From: Acidobacteriota bacterium
GTDB lineage: Bacteria > Acidobacteriota > Blastocatellia > Pyrinomonadales > Pyrinomonadaceae
Length of the DNA stretch: 64,000 nt
Assembly: GCA_019639195.1 (NCBI GenBank)
Contig: JAHBSI010000001.1
Span: 1,054,001-1,118,000, forward strand
Direction: 5' to 3'
The position numbers were made by a program, and so were the translations under genes. The notes beneath the pieces are model-generated. The model did no database searches. It was not told where the DNA came from and saw nothing but the letters and a program-made list of their open reading frames with translations. Positions 1-9,135 of this stretch are shown piece after piece (the first letter of the stretch is position 1; the number at the start of each line of letters is the position of its first letter).

Positions 1-483
1 GAGATCGCTCGTCAGATACGGCTTCGCGACCTCGGCGGCATCATCGTACTCGATCTTATCGATATGGAGGATCGCCGCAACCGTCACAAGGTCTCGCAGG
101 CTCTGCAGGACGCCCTTTCGCACGACAAATCGCCCACAAAGGTGCTTTCGTTCAACGATTTCGGGCTGATCATTATGACCCGCAAGCGTGTGAAACAGTC
201 GCTCGAAAGGACGATGTGTGCTCCTTGTGAGTATTGTGAAGGCGCCGGTTGGGTCAAATCGCCGCAGACCGTTTGCTACGAGATACTCGGCGAGGCACGC
301 AGGCTGGCACGCACGGTCGATGACATTCGGCACACGACGCTTCGCGTTCATCCGGAGGTCGCAACCGCCCTTCGTAACTCCGAACGGCAGGTTATGGAAG
401 AGATCGAAGCCCATCTTGGCACCGTCGATCTCTCATCCGACAAGACCGTCCACCAGGCGCAATTCGACTTCGCATTCGTTTAG
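1..483 (+). CDS. rng: Ribonuclease E/G C-terminal part (5' truncated by window edge)
   Basis: This is the last 160 residues of an RNase E/G family endoribonuclease, which cleaves single-stranded AU-rich RNA during rRNA processing and mRNA decay. The frame is open from base 1. The catalytic-core signature 'RDLGGIIVLDLIDM' at residues 9-22 supplies the acidic metal ligands of the family. Further on, 'CEYCEGAG' matches the CxxC zinc-link motif that bridges protomers. The protein stops about 80 residues after the zinc link, with no long arginine/proline-rich tail, so RNase G or a short RNase E fits better than full-length RNase E. The S1 domain lies off the window. Confidence 0.9.
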   Translation, partial: EIARQIRLRDLGGIIVLDLIDMEDRRNRHKVSQALQDALSHDKSPTKVLSFNDFGLIIMTRKRVKQSLERTMCAPCEYCEGAGWVKSPQTVCYEILGEARRLARTVDDIRHTTLRVHPEVATALRNSERQVMEEIEAHLGTVDLSSDKTVHQAQFDFAFV

Positions 484-511
484 GCACGAATGATCCGTTT
501 GTTTCGTACCA

Positions 512-554
512 GGTCAGGGCAGAGTTATGTAATAGGCCGCCCAATGCCCTGACC
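512..554. repeat. 10-bp perfect inverted repeat across a stop codon
   Basis: GGTCAGGGCA (512-521) and TGCCCTGACC (545-554) are perfect reverse complements with a 23-nt loop. The left arm contains the stop codon of the minus-strand gene that ends at 514. It lies where rng and that gene converge. There is no clear T-run, so it could be a weak bidirectional terminator or an mRNA-end stabiliser. Confidence 0.5.
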
Positions 555-2610
555 GGTTGCTACTAAACAGGATCGTCTTGCCGTCAAGAGAGAATATTGG
601 GTTAGTGTCTTCGGAGGCGTCGCGCGTAAGTCTAATAACGCCGCTGCCGTCAATATTCGCAAGATAGATCTCGCTATTGCTATTGCCGTTGCCGCTTACA
701 AAAGCGATATGTTTACTGTCGGGCGAAATGGTCGGCAGAACATCATAGCGGCGACGGAAGGTCAGGCGTTGTTCGTCGGTGCCGGTCTCGGCGTTGATGG
801 AAAATAGCTCGAAATTGCCGATCTTGCCGCCGATCTTGTCATCGCTGAAGAAGATACGACTGCCGTCGGGGCTGAATTTTGGGTCAGTAGCAAAGCTGTT
901 GGCGAAGTACAACTGTCTTTGCTCGGTACCGTCCGAGTTCATTATGAATAGGCCGTTCGCCGCCCGGTTATCTCCGCGGTTACTGGCAAATACGAGCCGC
1001 CGGCCATCCGGCGACCACGCAGGCGCCGCATCCGCATTAGGATGATTCGAAATATTAGTCGGCTCACCGCCGATCGCTACAGTAAATACCTCTGAATTCC
1101 CCTCGATCCTAGCCGCAAATGCAAGATTCGAACCGTCCGGCGAAATGTTTGGTGCCTGAAGGATATTCGTTGAGGCAATATTTACCTCCTTGTGTCCGGA
1201 TGAGTCGAGTGTCCAGAATTCAACATTCTCGGCCTGCATTTGAATAGCTGCAACGTATGCATCCTTGCCGGGAATCGGTATGATGCTCCGCATTTGATCA
1301 GAATTCTCTGGAAACAGCGGCCTCGGCTCGAACGGCTCAATGTTCATCACATAAACATTGTCTGTACCGGACGCATCGCTCAACAGCAGGATCTTTGTAC
1401 CGTCGCGGGACCAGGCCGCGTTGCCAACGCTCTCATTGCTATCGAGATCAACAATTTGACGGACACCGGTGCCATCGGCGTTCATGATAAAAATATCGCG
1501 ATCATCCTTATCACGAGCTGAGCTAAACAGTATTTGGGTCCCGTCAGGAGAATAGCTTGGAAAGGCGTCGTGAGCCGGATCATCGGTCAGACGACGGATC
1601 TCACCGGTCGTTAGGTCTTTGGAATAGATCTCCAGATTTCCATCTCGGTCACTCACAAATAGGATCGATCCTTCATCTGGAGCAAAAGACGGGTCGCCAT
1701 CGAAGAAAGGGCTGTCAACGATCGCGTCGATGGAACCCGTTTCGAGATCGTAAACATAGATATTTGAATCTACCCCACCATCCATGCGTTTGACACCGTT
1801 TTGGAAAAGGAAGCGTTTGCCGCCGGCAGACCACTGGCAGTTTCCAAACGTGAACGGCAATTTGACCTCGCCGCTGCCGTCGGCATTCGCGAGATACGCA
1901 GTTTTTGTGTCGCCTTGCTTATAAAACATTACCTTCGTACCGTCCGGCGCCCAAAAGCCGATGCTGAGATTCGCAATCGACTCATCGCGGCGCACATCCG
2001 AGCCGTCAGCATTCATTGCGTAAGAAGCATCGCGAAAAAATCTGACGCGGCCGTCAGTTGTGAATGTCGGATTCCGTTCATCGAGCTCAGACGTCGTTAA
2101 CCGTATGAGTACGTTCTTGGCCGTTGGATCGCTCACCTGCCGGGAGAGCCTCAGCCAGCCGAATGCCGCGATGGCAATACAGGCAGTCAGCAGCAAAAGT
2201 ATCAACGCAACCGTCTTGGGCCGAGGATGTCCGGTGGCGAAAGATCGTTTCTTGACCGGCGACCGTTGTTCAGGTTCGAGAATTGATGTCTGCGGCAAGA
2301 ATCGGTAGCCGACCGAAGGAACTGTCTCAATAAAATCTGTGCCGCTTATCTGAACGCCCAGGTGTTTTCTGAGCGTCGAGATCGTCCGGTTGATATTGCC
2401 TTCTTCAACGGTTCTTCCGGCCCAAACGGTGCTGAGCAAGTCGTCCTTTGTCACGACCTGGCCGGAGTTTTTGACGAGCATCTCGAGCAGATCAAAAACA
2501 CGCGGCGTCAAATGGACTATCTCGTCATCGTCCATCAACAACCGCTGATTAGGCCACAGCTTGAAGCGGTCGAACGAAAATCCATTGCTCTGCTGCCCGT
2601 TTTCCGTCAT
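514..2610 (-). CDS. Winged-helix DNA-binding protein with transmembrane helix and TolB/WD40-like propeller
   Basis: This 698-residue protein has three parts. Residues about 10-105 form an OmpR/PhoB-type winged helix ('LTPRVFDLLEMLV', 'TLRKHLG', 'FIETVPSVGYRF'). One transmembrane helix follows near residues 135-158. The rest is a series of PD40/TolB-like beta-propeller blades with repeated 'SPDG' and 'NADG' turns. The layout is CadC-like: DNA-binding domain in the cytoplasm, propeller outside the membrane, so it is probably a one-component membrane sensor-regulator. Its ligand and targets are unknown. The frame stays open upstream to 2703, but the first ATG at 2610 precedes the winged helix directly and is preferred. 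No good ribosome site is seen; a tandem 10-bp repeat sits there instead. It is divergent from the CSLREA protein gene, a possible target. Confidence 0.85.
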   Translation of the reverse strand: MTENGQQSNGFSFDRFKLWPNQRLLMDDDEIVHLTPRVFDLLEMLVKNSGQVVTKDDLLSTVWAGRTVEEGNINRTISTLRKHLGVQISGTDFIETVPSVGYRFLPQTSILEPEQRSPVKKRSFATGHPRPKTVALILLLLTACIAIAAFGWLRLSRQVSDPTAKNVLIRLTTSELDERNPTFTTDGRVRFFRDASYAMNADGSDVRRDESIANLSIGFWAPDGTKVMFYKQGDTKTAYLANADGSGEVKLPFTFGNCQWSAGGKRFLFQNGVKRMDGGVDSNIYVYDLETGSIDAIVDSPFFDGDPSFAPDEGSILFVSDRDGNLEIYSKDLTTGEIRRLTDDPAHDAFPSYSPDGTQILFSSARDKDDRDIFIMNADGTGVRQIVDLDSNESVGNAAWSRDGTKILLLSDASGTDNVYVMNIEPFEPRPLFPENSDQMRSIIPIPGKDAYVAAIQMQAENVEFWTLDSSGHKEVNIASTNILQAPNISPDGSNLAFAARIEGNSEVFTVAIGGEPTNISNHPNADAAPAWSPDGRRLVFASNRGDNRAANGLFIMNSDGTEQRQLYFANSFATDPKFSPDGSRIFFSDDKIGGKIGNFELFSINAETGTDEQRLTFRRRYDVLPTISPDSKHIAFVSGNGNSNSEIYLANIDGSGVIRLTRDASEDTNPIFSLDGKTILFSSNRSGHWAAYYITLP

Positions 2611-2630
2611 TTTCGGAACTTTTCGGAACT
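2611..2630. repeat. Tandem 10-bp repeat abutting the regulator start codon
   Basis: TTTCGGAACT occurs twice, head to tail, at 2611-2620 and 2621-2630, immediately upstream of the minus-strand ATG at 2610 and inside the divergent promoter region. A direct repeat in this place could be an operator for the regulator itself; this is inference. Confidence 0.35.
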
Positions 2631-2791
2631 TTTCCCGCGATTTACAGGATTTGTTTATAAAGCGACCCCTATTATAAACGCAACATTTGCGGCATTCAAT
2701 CAATAATTACGGAGATTTTAGCCTCGATTTAGAGGGATCACTTATAAAGGTGGATGCTCGACAGAAATTTTCCACCAACGGCGAAACGAAA

Positions 2792-4585
2792 ATGAAATTA
2801 GGCAGAAATCTTATGAAAAGTGTTTTTTTGAGTTTGATGGTCTTGGCAATTTTGGTTTTGTCGTTCAACACGGCACGGGCGGCGACGTATACGGTTACGA
2901 AGACTGCCGATACGGATGACGGCGTTTGCGATGCCGACTGCTCTTTGCGAGAAGCGCTTAGCGCCGTCAACGGCAACAGATCGGGGGGCATTACACACCG
3001 CATTGAGTTTTCGTCGCTTTTCGACACGCCGCAGACGATCGCGACTTCTCCGCAACTTTTTCTGGACTACAATACGAAAGTCGAAATCATCGGTAGGGGC
3101 AATCAAAATCTGACTATAACTACAGTGGATCAAAATGGCGCCTTTCAGATAAATTCCACATATTGCCGGATCTACAACATCAAATTTAAAGACTGCCAAA
3201 ACGAACTCGACGGCGGAGCGATGTTCGGCTCCGACGGTGAAGATTTAATAATCGAGCGATGTCTATTTGAAAACAACAATACCGGAAAGTCGGGCGGAGC
3301 GTTATATTTCACGTCATTTAGTAATCTAATCGTCAAAGATTCAACGTTTCGCAATAACATCGCTAACGCTAGTGTTGGTGGAGGCGGTGGTGCGATCTTC
3401 GCCGGAAACTATGATCAGACCATCATCAACTCCACATTTTCGAGAAATCAAAACTCAAGCGGCAACGGCTCAGCAATTGTTTTCGACGGTGGTTCGGCTA
3501 CTACGAGCAGCATCACAAACTCGACTTTGTCGGGCAACACGGCGGCCAACGGCTCGACGATCTTCAATTGGTCCGGCACGCTGATGATGACGAATATCAC
3601 GATCGCCGGAAATAGCGGAACAGCCGCGGCGATTGATTCAAATGTCTTGCCTCTTGCTCAAGCCAGCATCAATAATTCGATCATTGCGCTAAATACGGGC
3701 GGCAATGTCGGCAACGTAACCTTAAACGCACCTAATCTGAGCGGCGGAAATCCGATGCTCGGCCCGCTCGCGTTCAACGGCGGCGAGACCGAAACTTGCG
3801 CTCTGCTTGCCGGAAGTCCGGCGATTGACGCGGGGAGTTCGACTTTGACCGTTGATCAACGCGGCGCGGTTCGTCCGATAGGCACGACGCCCGACCTCGG
3901 CGCGTTTGAAACCGGCACGGCAATAACTTCTGCCACTACGCCGACCGGCTCGAACGTCAACACTCCACTTGGTTCGGTTTCGCTGACATTTTTGGACGTA
4001 ACGACTGCCGGAACGACGACGCAAATTCCGATTTTGCCGTCAGGAACTCCGCCGGGCGGCTATTCGTTCGGCACGGGTTTTCCGGCGTTTCAACTTTCGA
4101 CAACCGCCGTTTACACGCCGCCGATCACGATCTGCATGCAGGTTCCGATGAGCGTTCCACTTGCAACTTTCAACGCGCTCGAAATTCTTCATTTTGAAAA
4201 CGGCGCATGGATACCGCTTTCGCCAACTGGTCGTAGCGTTGCAACTTATACGGTCTGCTCGATAACGAACACGCTTTCGCCGTTTGCAGTTGCCGAGAAT
4301 CTTTCTCCAACCACGGCCAATATTTCAATTTCCGGCAGGGTCTTAACCCGCGACGGAAGAGGTTTGAGCAACGCGATCGTCTATCTTACCGACGCTTCCG
4401 ACGGAATGCGAATCGCCCGCACAGGCAGTTTTGGCTATTATCGCTTTGACGAAGTCACAGCCGGACAGACCATCGTTATGGGAGTTCGCGCAAAGAATCA
4501 CCAATTTCAGCCGCGATCGATCTCAGTTAACGAAGATCTGACGGAAGTGAATTTTGTGCCATTGGGAGAAGAAAAGCATAAGTGA
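2792..4585 (+). CDS. Exported CSLREA-domain beta-helix protein
   Basis: This 597-residue secreted protein starts at ATG 2792 (the frame is open earlier, but the signal peptide begins here, or at the in-frame ATG 2813). A hydrophobic signal ends near 'ARA'. Next comes a CSLREA domain ('TYTVTKTADTDDG', 'CSLREAL'), then a right-handed parallel beta-helix with many asparagine ladders. After that is a choice-of-anchor-Q-like segment ('GSPAIDAGS', 'DLGAFE'). The last 80 or so residues ('SISGRVLTRDGRGLSNAIVYL') form a carboxypeptidase-regulatory-like beta-sandwich. Such proteins are surface or secreted adhesin- or lyase-like molecules; no catalytic residues can be assigned. It is divergent from the propeller regulator and followed 21 bases later by another exported protein gene. 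Confidence 0.85.
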   Translation: MKLGRNLMKSVFLSLMVLAILVLSFNTARAATYTVTKTADTDDGVCDADCSLREALSAVNGNRSGGITHRIEFSSLFDTPQTIATSPQLFLDYNTKVEIIGRGNQNLTITTVDQNGAFQINSTYCRIYNIKFKDCQNELDGGAMFGSDGEDLIIERCLFENNNTGKSGGALYFTSFSNLIVKDSTFRNNIANASVGGGGGAIFAGNYDQTIINSTFSRNQNSSGNGSAIVFDGGSATTSSITNSTLSGNTAANGSTIFNWSGTLMMTNITIAGNSGTAAAIDSNVLPLAQASINNSIIALNTGGNVGNVTLNAPNLSGGNPMLGPLAFNGGETETCALLAGSPAIDAGSSTLTVDQRGAVRPIGTTPDLGAFETGTAITSATTPTGSNVNTPLGSVSLTFLDVTTAGTTTQIPILPSGTPPGGYSFGTGFPAFQLSTTAVYTPPITICMQVPMSVPLATFNALEILHFENGAWIPLSPTGRSVATYTVCSITNTLSPFAVAENLSPTTANISISGRVLTRDGRGLSNAIVYLTDASDGMRIARTGSFGYYRFDEVTAGQTIVMGVRAKNHQFQPRSISVNEDLTEVNFVPLGEEKHK

Positions 4586-4606
4586 CGATCTAGTGAGGGT
4601 AAAGTA

Positions 4607-5461
4607 ATGAGAAAAGAAAAATTAATGAGATGTCCGGTCATTCACCTGGTCCTGTTGGCGTTTGTCTTCACAGGAATTACGAGTGCGCAGACCTACGATT
4701 CGAGCTCGGGCGGCTACAACACGGGCTACGGCACTGTGTACGGGTCCTTTGGTCTTGCGATGGCAACGCAGAACATTTACAACTCGATGCAAATGAACAT
4801 GCAGCGAACCATGATGCGCTCCGCGATGATCAAAAAGTGGGGCCGTGTCGCGGTCGAGAAAGCAGAAGCAAATACCCGTAGCGGAAAGACGTCGACTCGA
4901 GCCTCGGACGCGTCCGGACCGGTCGTCACACAAGTACCGCCGATACCGAAGAACTACGGGACCTTCCGTCCTGACGCTACGGTCAATACAGGTAAAACCA
5001 TCGCCGATGCACTCGGCGACAGCCCCGAAGAGAAGCAGCTCTACATCAAGATCTACACCGCGACAAAAGAGGCTTACGAAAAGGAAGCGGCGGCAAAGGG
5101 CTGGAAGAACAGTATCGCAGGAGCATTCACGTTCTTCATCGTCAGCAACGCGACCGTATTTCAGGATGCCACGGAAGAACCGAACGCCGAGATGCTCGAT
5201 GCTCTCTATCAGGCGATCAACCAGTCGATCGATGAGGTTCCGGAGTTCGGCAAAATGGCGAATCGCGACAAGCAAAGCCTCTATAACACCCTGATCGCAT
5301 TCGCCGGAATACCGCTCGCAACCTATGCTGAGGGAAAGCAGAATGGCGACGAATCTACCGTTAAGATTGCCAGCCAGCTCGCCGGCCAATTGATAAAGCT
5401 TGTGCTAAAGATCGACGCCGACAGGATCAAGATCAGCGGAGGAATGATAACGATCTCGTGA
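4607..5461 (+). CDS. Exported protein of unknown function, DUF6683-like
   Basis: This is a 284-residue protein with an N-terminal signal peptide (hydrophobic residues 10-25, ending 'SAQ'). A Gly/Tyr/Ser-rich stretch follows, then a helical body with 'MMRSAMIKKWGR' and 'ALGDSPEEKQLYIKIYTATKEAYE'. The pattern reminds me of the DUF6683 family; I cannot confirm this. A GAGGG ribosome site lies 7 bases before the ATG. It follows the CSLREA gene by 21 bases in the same direction, so the two are probably co-transcribed. No enzyme motif is visible. Confidence 0.75.
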   Translation: MRKEKLMRCPVIHLVLLAFVFTGITSAQTYDSSSGGYNTGYGTVYGSFGLAMATQNIYNSMQMNMQRTMMRSAMIKKWGRVAVEKAEANTRSGKTSTRASDASGPVVTQVPPIPKNYGTFRPDATVNTGKTIADALGDSPEEKQLYIKIYTATKEAYEKEAAAKGWKNSIAGAFTFFIVSNATVFQDATEEPNAEMLDALYQAINQSIDEVPEFGKMANRDKQSLYNTLIAFAGIPLATYAEGKQNGDESTVKIASQLAGQLIKLVLKIDADRIKISGGMITIS

Positions 5462-5543
5462 CAACTTGTTTGAAATGGAGATTGAAGGAAGCGGTCTGTC
5501 CGGCGGCCCCGACCGCAGGCATCTGTAAGGCGGAGCCAACCCA

Positions 5544-6638
5544 CTAGAGTTTCAGGTCTTTCTTCAGGTCTTTTGGATTTCCCGGCTTGGCAAATACCGA
5601 GTCGGGAATTGTTTTGTTGAATTCGATGGATTCGTAATTGATGCGGGAGGCATGGTCGCCGTTCTCGAAACGGTCGATGACGAGAGGCGATCTAATTCCG
5701 CCAAAATCAACGAATTGGGCGTAATGATCCTCTTCCTTTACCTCGTCGCCGGAAACGGCCACGCGCGTATAGATGGCCTTCTGCGGCAGGTGATCATCCG
5801 CGGAGAATTCGAACTCCACGCTAAAGCCGTCCTTGTACACGAGCTTTACGACCTCATTTCGTCGCCCGAGCGTTGACGGCCGTTTTCCCACGTAGGTAAG
5901 CTCGGCCTCGCCCTTCCAGTATCCGCGTAGAAGATTGTCGAGGCTCACCCGAATGCCTTGCTTGAAGGCCGCGATCTGCCCCTCGGACTGATCCTGCAGT
6001 ATCTCCTGATCAGCGTCATAGACCCAGCCTGTGCTGCCGGAATTTGCCTGTACTGTCCGCCGTCCATTCTGTTTGAACTCGGTACGTTCAAGATCCGGAA
6101 ATCGAATGACGTCGATAAAGGACTGAAATGCCGTAAGCTGATTCTCACGCATCACGCTGTATTTGCCGCGGCCGATCTGTGTCTTGACGGCGAGATAGCG
6201 TTCGCCGCCGAGGGCTTCGACAGCCTTCGCGATGATCGCCTGTGCTTTCGCGGTCTCAGGGTCAGATGCAGGCTTCGGCCCCGCATCGTCGGAGCTCTCG
6301 CCATCGCCATTTCGCCAAGATTTGCTGAATTCGTAAAAGATCGTTCGGGTCGTCGAGACGGACTTTCCACCCTTCTTCTCAGGCGTAAATTCAATGTTCT
6401 GAGCGGCCGCGGAAGCAAGCTTGCCGAGTTCACGCGTCGGTGCCGAGAGCACAGTAACTTCGCCTATTCGCCCCGAATCAAGAAACTCGACGCGGAGCAC
6501 CACCTGCCCGCTCGCATCGCTTTGCGTCTTCGGTGCTTCGGGCAATGGCTGCTTTGTGATCTCAAGCGCGGAATCCTGCGCAAGGGCATGAGCACAAAAC
6601 AATAAGGTCATTAGGATGACGAAGAATAGTCGCCGCAT
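5544..6638 (-). CDS. Exported TonB-C domain protein with LolA/LolB-like C-terminal domain
   Basis: This 364-residue protein has a signal peptide (residues 1-20, ending 'ALA'). A TonB C-terminal-like domain covers about 40-110 ('GQVVLRVEFLDSGRIGEVTVLSAP', 'AAQNIEFTPEKKGGKSV'). After a short linker, a domain of about 220 residues begins 'AIIAKAVEALGGERYLAVKT'. This beginning is typical of outer-membrane lipoprotein-sorting-like beta-barrel half-folds in this group of bacteria. It acts in the periplasm; its partner is unknown. Its 5' end lies just past the terminator of the Clp block, so it is a separate transcript. It converges on the exported-protein gene ending at 5461. Confidence 0.75.
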   Translation of the reverse strand: MRRLFFVILMTLLFCAHALAQDSALEITKQPLPEAPKTQSDASGQVVLRVEFLDSGRIGEVTVLSAPTRELGKLASAAAQNIEFTPEKKGGKSVSTTRTIFYEFSKSWRNGDGESSDDAGPKPASDPETAKAQAIIAKAVEALGGERYLAVKTQIGRGKYSVMRENQLTAFQSFIDVIRFPDLERTEFKQNGRRTVQANSGSTGWVYDADQEILQDQSEGQIAAFKQGIRVSLDNLLRGYWKGEAELTYVGKRPSTLGRRNEVVKLVYKDGFSVEFEFSADDHLPQKAIYTRVAVSGDEVKEEDHYAQFVDFGGIRSPLVIDRFENGDHASRINYESIEFNKTIPDSVFAKPGNPKDLKKDLKL

Positions 6639-6649
6639 AATTTTGGGTC

Positions 6650-6687
6650 AAAAAAGGCTTCGCGTGAAATATATCACCGAAGCCTTT
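6650..6687 (-). terminator. Rho-independent terminator of the Clp/GrpE block
   Basis: AAAGGCTTCG (6653-6662) pairs with CGAAGCCTTT (6678-6687), and an inner GTGA/TCAC extends the stem to 14 pairs with one bulge. Read on the minus strand it is followed by TTTTTT. It lies 27 bases after the Clp ATPase stop codon. Confidence 0.9.
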
Positions 6688-6714
6688 GATGCACGAAAGG
6701 TTGATTTCGTTCGA

Positions 6715-8994
6715 CTAGTTTAGGCTAAAGGTTTCGGGCGTTTTAACAACGACCGCTCCATTCTCGACATCTACAACGAAATTCATCGCCGTCTTCCACT
6801 GATTCGTGATCGGCAGTTTAACGGTCTGGTCAATGTGCCGCTTGAGAAAACGAGCGCCGTACGCCGGGCTGAAGCCTTTTTCGGTCAGTGCATCGAGAGC
6901 CGCTTCGGTGATCTCGACCACCTTGCCCTTGCGTTCCATGCTCGTCTTCAGCTTCTGCAGATAAAGCCGTGCGATCTCGCGAACTTCGTCCATCGTGAGC
7001 GGCGAGAATACGATGATCTCGTCGATACGATTGCGAAATTCGGGTGTGAAACGCGTTTCTGCGGCCTTCATCACATCGTTCTTGATCGCGTTCACGTCGC
7101 CGAGAGACTTCGTGCCAAAACCAAGCGGCTTTTCGTACTTCTTGAAATTCTCCGAGCCGAGATTCGACGTCATAATGACGATCGCGTCAGATAGATAGAC
7201 TTTCTTGCCGCGGCCGTCAGTGATCCAGCCCTCGTCAAAGGCCTGGAGGAAAATATTCATCAGATACGGCGACGCTTTTTCAACCTCGTCCAGCAGAAGC
7301 ACGGTATAAGGATCGTCCCTCAGCTGTTCGGTCAGGATGCCGCCGCGTTCGCTGCCGACGATGCCTCGAGGCATACCGATCAGCTTTTCGATGCCGACGG
7401 TTCCGTCGCCGTACTCGGACATATCGATGCGGATCATTTTCGATTCGTCGCCGAACATAAATTCCGCAACGGCCTTTGCAAGCTCCGTCTTTCCGACACC
7501 GGTCGGGCCGAGGAAAAGCAGAACGCCATCCGGCGCGTAATGATTCTCCTTGAGCGGGCCTTTGTTGAGCCTTAGGCGTTCGGCAACCGCACGAACCGCA
7601 TCTTTTTGGCCGATGACGCGTTCACCGAGATCGATCTCCATTTGTGAGAAACGATCTGCCGTATCGCGATAGATCATATCTTTCGGGATACGCGATTCCT
7701 GCGAAATGACATCGATGATGTGCTCCGGACGGACCACAAGCGACGACGGCTCATTGATCTCGACCTTCACGGACGCCGTATCGAGCCAGCCGATAGCCTT
7801 GTCCGGAAGATGAAGGTTGCGAATATACTTCGGCGACATCTCGAGAGCGGTCGCGATCGCTTCGTCAGAGATCGTAACTGAATAATTCTTCTCAAGACGC
7901 GGCCGCAGGCCAAGCAAGATCTGCTTCGTCTCATCGATCGAAGGCTCTTCGACCCGAACGAGCCTGAAGCGCCGCGAAAGTGCTTCGTCCTCGCCGATAT
8001 ATTCTTTATATTCCGTGATCGTCGTGGCACCGATTATGCGAAGCTCGCCGCGAGCCAACGCCGACTTGAACATATTCGCCGCGTCGGACGTCGTACCCAT
8101 TGCGGCACCCGCACCGATGATCGTGTGTGCTTCGTCGATGAAAAGAATGATATTGTCCTTTTCTTTTACCTCGTCGATGATGCCCTTGATGCGTTCTTCG
8201 AACATACCGCGGAGCATCGTGCCGGCGACGAGACCGCCCATCTGGAGCTGCACGATGTGTGCATCACGCAGACGTGCCGGAACCTTTTCAGGTTCGAGTT
8301 CGATCAGCCGTGCGAGGCCCTCCACGACCGCCGTTTTACCAACGCCCGGTTCGCCGACGAGCATCGGCGAATTCGACCTTTCTCGATGCGAAAGGATCTC
8401 CATCATCTGACGGATCTCGCTCTCGCGCCCGATCGTCGGCGGGATCTTGTCCTGCCGGGCAAGCTTATTCATTGAAATGCCAAAATGGCGGAGGAAAGAC
8501 GGCAGTTCGTACTTTTGCCTTACTCTTTCCTCCTCTTTTTCGCGCTTGCGAATGCGGGTTCGCGCAATTTGCGCGACCTCATCGGACGGCACTCCCAAAT
8601 TTTGCAGAACATCGTTCAGTACGCTGCGTTCGTCGTTAGAAAGTACATAAAAAATATCGGCAGCATCGATAACGCGTCGCCCCTGCGAACGCGCACGGTC
8701 CATCGCCCGCTTGAAAAGCTCAGTTGTCTCAGGCGCAATGCGAAATCCTTTACCAGTATGCTGACGGCCGGATTCCATACGCTTTTCGATCAAAAGCCTG
8801 ACCGAACGCGGATCGACCGAAAGGTCACGCATCGTGGTCGAGAACAGATCGTCCTCTTCGAAGGCAACCGCGTGAAGAATATGTTCGACAGCTACGTAAT
8901 TCTGGTCGCGTTTACGAGACTCGGCCAGTGCGCTCTCAAGCACACGGCGGCCGCTTTCGCTGAATTTGTCTTTATATGAATCAATGTCTGCCAT
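6715..8994 (-). CDS. ClpA/ClpC-type AAA+ unfoldase without a middle domain
   Basis: This 759-residue double-AAA+ Clp/Hsp100 ATPase has a Clp N-domain (residues 1-150), a first ATPase module with Walker A 'GEPGVGKT' and Walker B 'IILFIDE', and a second with 'GPTGVGKT' and 'VLLLDE'. A ClpB-type coiled-coil M-domain is absent between the modules. In module 2 the sequence 'EKPLGFGTKS' places 'LGF' (residues 624-626) where ClpA/C/X proteins carry the ClpP-docking (I/L/V)G(F/L) tripeptide; the neighbouring ClpB lacks it. It probably feeds substrates to ClpP. It is the last gene of the minus-strand block, 141 bases after grpE and before a strong terminator. Confidence 0.88.
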   Translation of the reverse strand: MADIDSYKDKFSESGRRVLESALAESRKRDQNYVAVEHILHAVAFEEDDLFSTTMRDLSVDPRSVRLLIEKRMESGRQHTGKGFRIAPETTELFKRAMDRARSQGRRVIDAADIFYVLSNDERSVLNDVLQNLGVPSDEVAQIARTRIRKREKEEERVRQKYELPSFLRHFGISMNKLARQDKIPPTIGRESEIRQMMEILSHRERSNSPMLVGEPGVGKTAVVEGLARLIELEPEKVPARLRDAHIVQLQMGGLVAGTMLRGMFEERIKGIIDEVKEKDNIILFIDEAHTIIGAGAAMGTTSDAANMFKSALARGELRIIGATTITEYKEYIGEDEALSRRFRLVRVEEPSIDETKQILLGLRPRLEKNYSVTISDEAIATALEMSPKYIRNLHLPDKAIGWLDTASVKVEINEPSSLVVRPEHIIDVISQESRIPKDMIYRDTADRFSQMEIDLGERVIGQKDAVRAVAERLRLNKGPLKENHYAPDGVLLFLGPTGVGKTELAKAVAEFMFGDESKMIRIDMSEYGDGTVGIEKLIGMPRGIVGSERGGILTEQLRDDPYTVLLLDEVEKASPYLMNIFLQAFDEGWITDGRGKKVYLSDAIVIMTSNLGSENFKKYEKPLGFGTKSLGDVNAIKNDVMKAAETRFTPEFRNRIDEIIVFSPLTMDEVREIARLYLQKLKTSMERKGKVVEITEAALDALTEKGFSPAYGARFLKRHIDQTVKLPITNQWKTAMNFVVDVENGAVVVKTPETFSLN

Positions 8995-9135
8995 AAGACC
9001 CCATGAAAAACTCTCAAAACAAAAGGTAGGGACAAAACCGGCGAGGCATTTAACCCGGTCTGATCCTAAATAATATCACTTAGTTCAGATCCCCGAAAAG
9101 GAAAAATCATCCGCATCGGAGCATTTTCTACCGGT

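Noticed and set aside
4622..5389. 255-codon minus-strand reading frame opposite the exported protein at 4607
   Set aside because: The plus-strand frame has a ribosome site and a signal peptide; the minus frame has neither.
6715..8994. Type VI secretion ClpV
   Set aside because: No secretion genes nearby, the heat-shock context is strong, and the ClpP-docking tripeptide points to a proteolytic unfoldase.
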